Source of the DNA: Liolophura sinensis
Taxonomy: Eukaryota > Mollusca > Polyplacophora > Chitonida > Chitonidae
DNA length: 64,000 bases
Reading direction: 5' to 3'
NCBI RefSeq assembly: GCF_032854445.1
Contig: NC_088300.1
Coordinates: forward strand, 32,283,608-32,347,607
The translations under genes were made by a program, and so were the position numbers. The notes under the pieces are model-generated. The model searched no databases and was not told where the DNA came from. It worked only from the letters and a program-made list of their open reading frames with translations. Shown here one piece after another: positions 47,701 through 59,700 of this stretch (its first letter is position 1; every line of letters starts with the position of its first letter).

Positions 47701-50700
47701 TACCTCCTCCCTTCTTCTTATTATTGTTATTCTATCAGAAATGTCCATAAGATAAACACAATTCTAAGTTCTATCAATCACAACCCTGAAATGTGCAGAC
47801 AAAAATCTGTAACAGTTTTTCTTCGGATTTGAACTGGACAGGTTAAAATGATCAAATCTTCCTGAAATTACATTACTCCACATATATTATATTCCCCTAT
47901 ATTTTCTGTGTTTTAACACTTGCTTTTAATTCTCTGTAGATTTTTTTTTCCTCAAGCAAATAATTTTATGATATTACACTTCTTATTTTGCATCAGAAAT
48001 AATTGTATATTACTGCTTGTGTCATCAGAAATGAATAATGCTTAAAGACAATGCGGTTTACAACATTTCAAAAGTGCACAATTGTTTCTGCTGGCCAAAC
48101 ACTTGAATCCAGCTTTTTATTATTTATAGAGGAGAAATTAGCGATGGTTTGTTACTTTGTATACAATCATTCCTTACCTGACCCAAGCATTCGCACATCA
48201 ACATCTTCTCGTCCTGAAGCTGAAAACTTGTAATCTGAAAAGGCAGTAAAAACATACCCTCTACAATAGTAGTTCAAGTCAATACTTCACATGTTCATAA
48301 CATTTTGTCAAACACCATCTTGTCACTATCCACGGGAGAAGGACTCATCGTCAGAACTATGCAAACTGTGGTGAAAGCCTGGAAATAAAGTGAGTTTCAG
48401 TATATACGTGACTAGGTCATTTTGTAGGCATACATGTGGCCATGTCAAACAATCAGGTGATAAGATTTGCTTCGCTGACTGGTTAACTCTGCAGGCAAGA
48501 CATTTACAACATCAACAGACATGCATCAAACCAGTCAGTCAATGGCCCGGATGCCACATAACAATGGCATGTCAGCTTTTTTTCTTTTTTAAGAATAATA
48601 ATCGCTACTGACTGCTTGTTTGCCTCTCTCTTATACAGAAACCTTAATCAGGGACATGTCCAGTCAGGTGTAACTTTTGAGATGTGTTTAGTAATCAGAC
48701 TAAGATCCTGCACAGTACTGAGCACTGCAAAACAGGTTACAGAAAATTAGTATGATCCACATGATGAACTGGGGCCATTTTGCACAAAGGGACTGTAACT
48801 TAAGCCAAAGTTGATTGTAAATCACTAATATCTTGACTTAGCCTTAGCTTACAATCAAAACTCTCTTGCAAGAAGGAATTATAAGCTACGATAATTGTAA
48901 ATTACAATCAGAAATTACAATCGGGTTGATCCTGTTGAAAATATTTACAATCGCCCAAAATTAACATTAAGTACAAACACCTGCCTTTGGTAGACTGTTA
49001 GTTTGTAGTTTTTCACTCGGTTTGCAAAGGTGTGCAATGTAATTGTGTCAAAAAGATGTTATGATTCTTTTTTCACATGTTGTTGTTGGCAGCTGCTAAA
49101 TCATTGTCATGTAGAACTCTTCTGAAAATTAAGGTTAGAAAAGTTACTGAAGGGTACATAGTCCATTTAAACAGGCCTCTTTTATGTCCAAGTCAAATCT
49201 GGAATATGATCAAGATTCTAACTTTACAATTCATGTACAAAAATTTACAATTCTCTTGTGCAAACAGGGCAATTTATTTTCACTATCAATTATGAACTCA
49301 GCTGCAGGGTCTACAATCAACTGTAACTGCGATCTCTTTGTGCAAGCGGTCCCAGTACTGTTTTCATAGAATCTCAGCAATCATTAAAGGACGTCATTTG
49401 TTAACCTTGAAACTACAACACAATCAAATATTGTGTATCAAAAAACCTACAAAGTCATGAAATGCAAATATGTATATATGATTAAACATGGACCAATTTT
49501 CACTTGATCACGTGCGACTGATCATCTTATGGTATTTTGGTCAGATTCAAAAATGCCAACTGACGACAGTTTAGTGCCCAGTTTTTAGAAAGTTCTTACA
49601 AAGGCAGATTCTTCACAACCACTAGCAGTTTTCACTTCGGTGACAGATTTCCCCAGTTAATGTTTCAACTTTGACCTTCACACTCTTACCATCTGGTTTG
49701 AAGTGGGGGAGGATTCTGTTACACACAAGTTCTTCTACAGAGCTCTCCGTTTTCTTCTTCCCCTCAATTAACCATGGAGTTTGACTCAGACTGCGGCTGT
49801 ACTTGTTATATCTACCTGCCAGGTGATCAGACACAATTTACAGGTGAATACCTTGGACAACATTCAAACGCACTAATCAAATAGAAGCTCTACTAACTCC
49901 TATAGACCTAGAAGGATGAGAACTATAGTATCTTATCCAAAAATTCAAACAAAAAGATGTATTTTTAAAGCACATAACAAACCTTTCACAGTCCTGAAAA
50001 ATAAATAACTTTCTAATGAATGAATTATTAGGTGGAATAAAGTACAACCACATTTAGCTGAAAATAATTTCAGATCGTAACCTCACAGAAGAAATTCAAC
50101 AGTAGATGTAAATTCTAAATTCACCTTTACAGTATTTATTTCACTGTTTTTTCATGCCATTCTCAAGACTTTTTCACATATTAGACAACCATCAATTCTA
50201 CTGGTGGAGGAAACAAGAGCAGACACAATTAACTACCAATCTTTGGAAAATTGCATATTCATGGAAAAGAAGATATCCTAAACGAAAATCAAACCACACA
50301 AGCAATCATACGAACGTCACTGACGACTTATTGTTACGAACCTATGACAAGCATTGTGAACCGGGCTTGTATCAGTGTACTGCCACGACTCTGTATGTAG
50401 CTACACAGCCCCAACATACCTGCCAAATAGATCTGTTTATGGGAGGGCACAATGGACTCACATTTACAAACATCCCTCGCTTTTGAAGGCGGGACACTGT
50501 AATACCTAAAACAAATATCAAAAACAAAGTTTTGTTTGTTTGTTTGTTTGTTTGATTGGTGTTTTACGCCGCTCTCAAGAACATTTCACTTATACGATGG
50601 CGGTCTGCATTATGGTGGGTGGAAACCGGGCAGAGTCCGGGGGAACCCATGACCATCCACAGGTTGTTGGAAGACCTTCCCACGTACGGCCGGAGAGGAA

Positions 50701-53700
50701 GCCAGCATGAGCTGGACTTGAACTCACAGCGACCGCATTGGTGAGAAACTCCTGGGTCATTACACTGCGCTAGCGCGCTAACCAACTGAGCCACAGAGGC
50801 CCCTTCAAAAACAAAGAAAGAGATAATGTTCTTTAGTGACAGAAATCAGACAGTTTCTTTTCTCTAGCAATGTTACACCTGTCTCATTTCATGGTAGCTC
50901 GCATTCACAATAGGAATGTTCATAGTCCCCTTACCATATACATATATGTAAGTCTAACATGGGCCAGAGCTCCATAGCAACTGCCACACAAACAAAATAT
51001 CAAATTACACGCACATCTATAAAGTTCCTTCAAGTTCAGCTGTTGCACCTACAACAGTCTTCATCCACCTATTCAGGGTGTTTCCAAAATGGGAAGGTAC
51101 TTGCCATGTGGTTCTTTTTCGAGATGGTGTTCTTCTTATCTTTGATCATTGGGTGCATTTTTCAAATGTTAATTCACAAGTCACTGCTTGTAAACCAAAA
51201 ATCAGCAGTTTTTTTCTTCTCTTTTTAATACACACATGTACTACTTCTACATATTTTCTTAGAAATTGTTAGTGATCAATTGTTGTAGAATGGCTACAGA
51301 GCAACATGTTCAGTTTGATAAAAAAATTACATTCTAAAAGATTCAGTACAGTCTGAAAAATTGTCAAAAAAGTGTGTGCAAAATACAATTTTTTGCATTT
51401 ATGAGAATTACCTTTTAAAGGTGCTGTCAGCAGTGTCTGACACAGCTTTGATGACACTGGCTCTAGAGAAAACTTCCCAACCAAACTAAAACATAAACGA
51501 TCAGCAAATTACAGTATATCCATTTTAGTTTTATATGTAAATGTTATTTAACCTTGCATGCAAATTTTATAGTTGCTCTTAAGGAAATGAGGAAAGCAGG
51601 AGTCATGCTATGACAAACATCTGACTGATGCTTGAGATGATCACATTTAATTTGATGTGATAAGAAAAAACACACAACACTGCTTCTGTTTTCTGTCCGA
51701 AGGGAACAAGTTAATGGAGGATTATGGCTCAACTCCACTTTGGTAATATTTCAGTCATATCATGGCGAGAACGTGCTCAAACAAAGAGTCTGCTATCTGA
51801 AGGGAAAATAATTTTGAATTGCAATAGCCCAGCGTGTGGAAGCTAAGATTTAATATCTTTCCGGACAAAAATAACAATGAAGAAGCCAGAAATCAGCTTA
51901 TATTTACATAACAGAAAGACTAAGTCTATAAAAACATTCTTCAATCATGCAGGGTTTGTGTAGTAACAAAACTGGTATCAAATGTGCATTCTCACTCATT
52001 TTCTATTGACCAAAAACAGTTGATTTATTCTATAAAGATGGTTACCTTCTTGTTGGTTTTCCTCTTCTTAAAAGTGTCGGGAAACAATTCAGTTCTGAAA
52101 AAACATAATCATAGAGGAATAATCCACTGAAGGAGAATAACTCCACTGAAGGAAAATATTACCGTTTGGAAATCCACCAAACATTTAGTGTCACGATATT
52201 AAAGAAATCATTATTTTACCGCAAGCTTCATTTTTTAGGCAAAAAAGAAATACTTACAAAAACCTGCATTCTGAATCTGAAGCACTATAGGAAAATGTGA
52301 CACAGATGTCAAACTGGGCCTGGAAAAAAAAAAAAAGGCTAAAAATTGAAATAATTTGTGAATACAAATCCCTAGAGGTCACTCAACCGTTTATATGTGC
52401 GTTTTTAGGAATAAGCTGTGGTTCGCTGATATCTGAGAAAATGGCTAATCGCATGTTTTGGGGATAAAATGGCATACGATATTTTAAGATTCTAATTTTG
52501 CAAAATAATCTGTAAAGCCCAATACAATATTATGTATTTTTTAATCCATTCGAAGGTAATTTTAAAAACCTGACCCTAGTTAAATATAACAGACAGCTTG
52601 GGCAAACTCACTAGCTTAAGAACTCTGGACATTTCTGCCACTCTCAAAGGCTGACGTCATTGTTTTTTTTTTTAACACTGTATTGCCAAGAAAACAACTG
52701 TCACTGTTGTGACATAACCTAAATACTGCTTGCTTTAATAAGCTAGGAACCATTTCTCATAGTTTCAAACCTTAAACACTAATGTCGCCTTACATCACAG
52801 TCATTGTCGTGTAACAAGGGAGGTAATTCAGAGCAGGCCTATTGTTGAGTTATTCCAGCCTTCTATAGTACTAGAGTGAATATGTATCAAAAACAAGACG
52901 TCCACAATAACAGCAGTGATTTAAGTTATAAACAAATACAAATGGAGACAGGCAGAGTAAAACAATGAAAAAACAGTCACACACAAGTTCTAATTACTAG
53001 TCTCTTTGGTTAATATTATAGTGCTGCCTCACTGGAATGCAAAAGAAACTAGGCATGGTGCCACACAGAGTCATAGCAAGCCCACACAACTGGCTGACCA
53101 GTTTTTCGCCTACATGTATACCCTATGCCAAGTACAAAATGAATGTCAAGGCTGCCAATTTTAAAGTCTTTCTACACACTGATTTCTTTATTAACTGATT
53201 TTTGTTTATTGTATAATGCCACACACAGGAATATTTCACTTAAATGATGGTGGTCAGCATTATGGGTGGAGGAAAACCAAACCGCCCTAAGTAAACCACT
53301 GACCTTTGACAACCACATTGGTGGAAGGGATCTTCAACCCATGATAGACTATGCAAACAACCACAAGAACATCAACCACTTATTATCACCAAGGCCCCAT
53401 AAGCAACAAGAGAAGGTTAGCTACAAATTCCCTGTCCAAGGCTGGTTCTGAATTCGCACTCTGGGTGTCACTGCGACTGAAAGAAAAGCACCTCAGCAAC
53501 CACTAGACCATAAGCCCACTCCCTCATTTAGCACTGATTAAACTTCAAAGGAACTACATGTAGTGGTTATCAATATGCTATAGCAATGTAGTCCGTTTTG
53601 ACAGCAACAGCCTGGCTAACCAGCACAATTATCATACCTTAATTTCAAATGGAGAACATAGCTTTTCTGAGAGATTGCTTCCCAAGGTCCATTTCCAGAC

Positions 53701-56700
53701 ATCTTTTATTGTAGGGACACTTTCTTTAGAGCAGTTGCTATAAACATCTCTTTTGAAGAAAAAAATACAGACATGTGAAACAAACAGGGCACGAGCTTAT
53801 AGGAGCTTATACATGTAATAATAAAACTACTGACCTATTCAAGATCGACAAGCAAAAAATAATAATGAGCATTAGTCACACTATCCATAATCTAAAATAT
53901 ACATGAAATAATTTTAGAATAATCGCCTTCAAAATAGCTTATAAATTGTGAATTAATCAAGCATATTTAATTCCGTCAACATTTATTATATACACACATG
54001 TAAATCAGATCTAGTTCTGTGTAGTATGGCATGGATCATACTTGGGGCTAAGTGAGAAAAAAACCCAAACAGGTTCATATTCAATACAAAAATATCTGAT
54101 TTCTATTATTTTCACTCACACAGTGGGAGTACAGGGTATTTTGAATTTTTCAGGTGGAGCCAATGTTAAGTAAGCCCATGACTAATAATTGTATCACGTC
54201 TACACTGTCTCCATACCAAAGTCATTCTTACTAGAGATAATAACCAAACAACTGACACAAAGGAGTAAGGTAAACGGGGCCAAAAGGAAAAATTCTACTT
54301 CACCCGAGCAATAGGGACAAAGAACTGTCAGTCAGAGCAATCAGCCTTTATTCTGACAGAGTAGAACAGAAAATATATTTCAAACTTACGGAAAGGTGTC
54401 CTCCAAATGTAACCAGAGTGAATGTTTCAAACAGAGATCACAATCACAAATATCACAAAAATCAGCCTTTATTCTGACAGAGCAGAACAGAAAATATATT
54501 TCAAACTTACGGAAAGGTGTCCTCCAAATGTAACCAGAGTGAATGTTTCAAACAGAGATCACAATCACAAATATCACAAAAATCAGCCTTTATTCTGACA
54601 GAGCAGAACAGAAAATATATTTCAAACTTACGGAAAGGTGTCCTCCAAATGTAACCAGAGTGAATGCTTCAAACAGAAATCACAATCACAAATATCACAA
54701 AAATCAGCCTTTATTCTGACAGAGCAGAACAGAAAATATATTTCAAACTTATCGAAAGGTGTCCTCCAAATGTAACCAGAGTGAATGCTTCAAACAGAAT
54801 TCACAATCACAAATATGAAATAAAAATATTACAATATATTTTTTACACAAAGTGAAATTCTCTTTACACAATACATTAGGTATACAGACAGACAGACGGA
54901 TGGACAGACAACACCACACCTGTAACATGTATAGATTTATAAAATGAGTGTCTTTACCTAACCCTAGTGTTTTACCATCTATAAATGTGAGGTAAACACT
55001 TTGGCAACATATACAAAGTTGTAACACTTGCAGTTAAAGGGGAAACACAGGCTTAAACCAAACCATCCCTTATTTTGGTAATTTATTTTCAGGCCTCACC
55101 TCTCTGATGATTATACAGGGTGGCAGCATGAGAGAACAGATGTGCTCATTGTACTGAAACCCAGCATCAAACACACAGTCACTGATCTGAAACAATCAAT
55201 AACTCAGTAAGAACTACATCCGTCAAAAATGTACATGTACTAATACTGTCCAGGTTTAGCAAATGGGCTTAATTACAAAGATCGTAAGTACATTATTGGA
55301 AAAATTTCGGAGGAACGTAATCATGACTTTAAATCTACTACAAAGTATATACTTATTGACTTTAAATCCACTAGAAGGTGTGGATTTATGGACTTTAAAT
55401 CCACTAGGAGGTGTAGATTTACTGACTTTAAATCCACTACAAGGTATAGATTTACTGAATTTAAATTCACTACAAAGTATAGATTGACTTTAAATCTACT
55501 ACAAAGTTTAGACTTATTGACTTTAAATCCACTACAAGGTATAGATTTACTGACTTTAAATCCCCTGCAAGGTATAGATTTACTGAATTTAAATTCACTA
55601 CAAAGTATAGATTGACTTTAAATCTACTACAAAGTTTAGACTTATTGACTTTAAATCCACTACAAGGTATAGATTTACTGACTTTAAATCCCCTGCAAGG
55701 TATAGATTTACTGAATTTAAATTCACTACAAAGTATAGATTGACTTTAAATCTACTACAAAGTTTAGACTTATTGACTTTAAATCCACTACAAGGTATAG
55801 ATTTATGGACTTTAAATCCACTAGAAGGTATAGATTTACTGACTTTAAATCCACTACAAGATATAGATTTGCTGACTTTAAATGCACTACAATTAAACCT
55901 GTACCTGTAGGCCTGCCGATAATTTGGGAAAGTTGCTTAAATATATATTATCAGCGCGATTACATACACTCAGTACCCCCAGTACATACACAGCGAGCAC
56001 CTGTAGCTGTTGTTCTGCATGCAGTCTTGATTTTCACACTCCATATAGCCATATACACTGTGCATATTTTGTCTCACTAACGTTCAATTGAAGTGTTTGT
56101 CAAGATGCAGTCAGAATGAACTGAGTGAGGTTTCCAAGGGATGGGTGTTGAGATACCTGTTCATGTATTTACTGATACTGTGCCATACTCTGCATCATTC
56201 GTAGCTTCTGAACATACCTTTAGAGTGCTAAGGAAGATAAATACCATAGAAAATTTGGCAGTTCTTCTCTTTACTTTAGACATTTATTAGGACACAGAAC
56301 ATATATATTTAGGTCTTGCGTCTGGAAATGACTACAGAGCCTCGCATGTCGCAAACCTGCAGGTGCTAGATGAAATCTATGTGGGTTGTATTCTCGTCTG
56401 GGAACTGAGAAATCAGGCTTTCCATTTTTTCAGTTGGATCTAACCACTTGAACTTTGCTATCTGAGCGAACACTGTTTATGTACTTTCTGTAAAATTAGC
56501 GATGGCATTTCACAGCAGTACGTACTCTTCAGAGATTGATATTCTCTCACGGTCGTCTGGTATGTAAGCAGGGAGCTTTGAATTAAGGCATTTAAAAATG
56601 TTACAAAACCATGTTTGTCTAATTTAATGACATCTATACCTGAATAAACATACATATCATCTTTTTCTTGAAATAACTGTGGTAATATGTTACAAACTAT

Positions 56701-59700
56701 CTTTTTTTTAAATAATCTAAAAAAGTTGTGGCACCCTCCTCACTGAGACTAGCTGTCAGAGGAATGTCATGTTCCTGCCTAAATGGACGCATGCTCAGTA
56801 ATAAATAGAAAATCTGCTCACAGGTCAGGCACTTGTGCCTTACTGCTGCAGGTGTGTTATCCATATATGTAAAGCAGCATTGTAAATTCAATGATTAATC
56901 TGCAATCATCCATGTTCCATTCTTATATGGGCCCCGTACACGAGTGGCGAGGTACACAAGATTTAAGACAATCCTGCGGATATAATGCCTAATACAGTAG
57001 GGTGTTGAATGTTCTCCTGTAAATAATGCCACACAACCATCGACTATAAATATCAGACAGCATAGTTTTTTTTTACTCTTTAAACGAGCCTGTATACTGA
57101 AAAACGGACACCGCGAGTTGCAGTGTATAAGCTGTCAGGAAATTCTGGCTTTATACATGTAGGCCTGGTGAGGCCTATACTCCAGCTGGCATGCTGATAC
57201 CAGCATGTGAGCACCTCGCAGGAGACTCCTCTGAGCTACCCACTTACTCTCAGTGTATCTCAATTAGCAAAGTGTCTGTAATTGTTGAGAAGGTACGATA
57301 ACTGAGGTAAACTGACAAGAGGCCATATTTCAACAATTACATGAGAGCATTTGCCAACTCTCATATGGCTGTAGTCTTTAATATGTTACAGATATGCGTA
57401 CTATACTGGTGGGAGACGTTTGGTAACATGTATTAGACAGCCCCAAAAGCCTACACTAGAATTGTTCATAGTGGACTTACCGTGGGCTTGATAGATGCCA
57501 GCTCATTGTGTGTGTAGAATCAGTTTATTAACCAATATTTAGCTTCCTCACCTTCTGAGCAAACTGCTCTGTACAAAATTCTTGTAAGACACCCAGACAA
57601 ATAACACAAGGCTTCTTTGATCCCCCGTCAGGGCCCATCTCTGTATCAGCGGTCTTTGTTGCACAGTCTCCATTCAGTGGCTTCAAACTGACTAGCTTCC
57701 TCACCAGATCATACAGTTCCTGTCATAAAAAACAAAGTAAAGTGAAGTTCGATTCCAAACTTCTTCAGTTATGCCAAACATATTTTTCTGAAGGAGGGGA
57801 GCAAATTGTCATACTCAGGGCTTACTATCTGATGGGAATCTGATTCCTCTAAAATTTAACTCACAAGAATCCAACAGGATTCGCCAAACAATCAATCAAA
57901 TGATTTTTTGGACTGTGACTTGAGGCAAGTAACTGCCATATGTACCATGATTCATGGACAGTGAAATGTCTAGCCAGAAGCATGTACTGAAGGAATTTTT
58001 TTTTGGCACATCAGTGCATATTCTGCATGGGCAAACTCATGTAAGAATAACAAACTCATGTAAGAATAACAAAAACAAACTCATGTAAGAATACTCAAAC
58101 TCATGTAAGAATACTCAAACTCATGTAAGAATAACAAACTCATGTAAGAATAGCAAACACAAATTAATGGTAATTCGATTTGATGTTTGGATTTGGATTC
58201 CAGCGGAACAAAATGGTGGGAATCTAGAACTGGATTGATATGGATTCTCCCAACCAATATTAGCCAGAACCCATATAATTTTCTTGAAAAAATCAATGAA
58301 AAACAAACTAACCCAGGGATATTACCTGGAACATATTGCTAAATAAAATTCAGTTTTTTTTTGAGTTTGTCCCTCTAAATACAAAAATTACTACCATTTG
58401 ACTCCTAATTATAGTGTAGTAAACTAAATACAATTATAAAGTATTTGGAGTTCCCAATAATCTGTAACACACACCTGAAGATACATAATTACAAAACAAT
58501 GCCTGACATTTAAAGTTCCCTGAAAATCCCCAGTGGTCCATACTACAAAGAGGGGTACATGTACGTGGGAAGGTCTTTCAGCAACCTGCGGATGGTGGTG
58601 GGGTTCACCCGGGCTCTGTCTGGTTTCCTTTCACGATAATGCTCGCCACTGTTATATTAGTGAAATATTTGACTGGAGTAAAGCATAAATCACCATTCAA
58701 TAAATAAATAAATAAAATCTTGTAAGATCTTTTTGATACAATTATAAAGTATATCTTTTCAAATCACAAATTACTAACTAGTAGCCGAATGCGTCCCCTT
58801 AAGAAAAGTATATCTTTTTGCGATTTTAAATATTTACAACACAGTAACAGTAGACTGTAATATTTCACTGCGAGTTAAAACACTCATAGCATACAATCTC
58901 TTTTAATATAAGGGTGACAACTGAAAGTTTGTGCTACACTCATGATAATTTACAATTAACCTAAGCAAACGATTCCTTTGTTTCAGTGGCCTAAGATGTA
59001 AAATTTCACACAAGACAAGACACGCCCAAGACCACTGAGTTAACGAAGCCATCATAAATACTACACATAAAGAAGAGAGTAGACCTGATGATTATCCCTG
59101 TAAGCATGGTATCTCCTCTCCCCAAGAAACCGCAGTGTGCACCTTGGGCAACAGCCTAACTCCATCAGTACACCAGCCACAGCACCCATCACCTCAGGGG
59201 AACCAGAAAACAGTGATACCTATTGGAGACAGAAACCCGTAAGTGTGACATAACTGTAAATACTGAGTGCATCTACCAAAGACAGTCAATTTAACACTAC
59301 TATACCTTGTGACAGCACACTAGCGATGAGCAGTATAAATACATGCACTATGGCCATACAGTTGTAAATTATTTTTCTATGCTTTGTTGTTTGATGCCAT
59401 GCTGGTTCTTGAATTTTTCAATTTTTTTTTTTTTTTTCTTCAATGCACCTGTGATGAGTTTTATGGGAATGGAAACCAGTGTTCCCAGATTAAATTCTTG
59501 TCAGCGGTTGGTTCAGCAATGCAAATGAAGTTCTTTTCCATCCTCCATGCTCTGATTCACAGAAGATGTGTGTGACCCGAAGGACAGCAGAGGTAATGGT
59601 GCTTGTAAATAACACAAGTTCAGTGGTTTGGAACAGGCTCAGCATTGCTTCACCATTACAAACGAAACAGCTGGTAAAGGTTGATGCCATATTCATTTGC

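Noticed and set aside
54749-55027. Minus-strand open frame ending in the exon-5-like sequence
   Set aside because: It reads through the splice-dead fourth copy of the 121-bp unit and upstream intron. The true PUS10 exon boundaries are fixed by phase and homology at 55100-55186 and 54632-54666.
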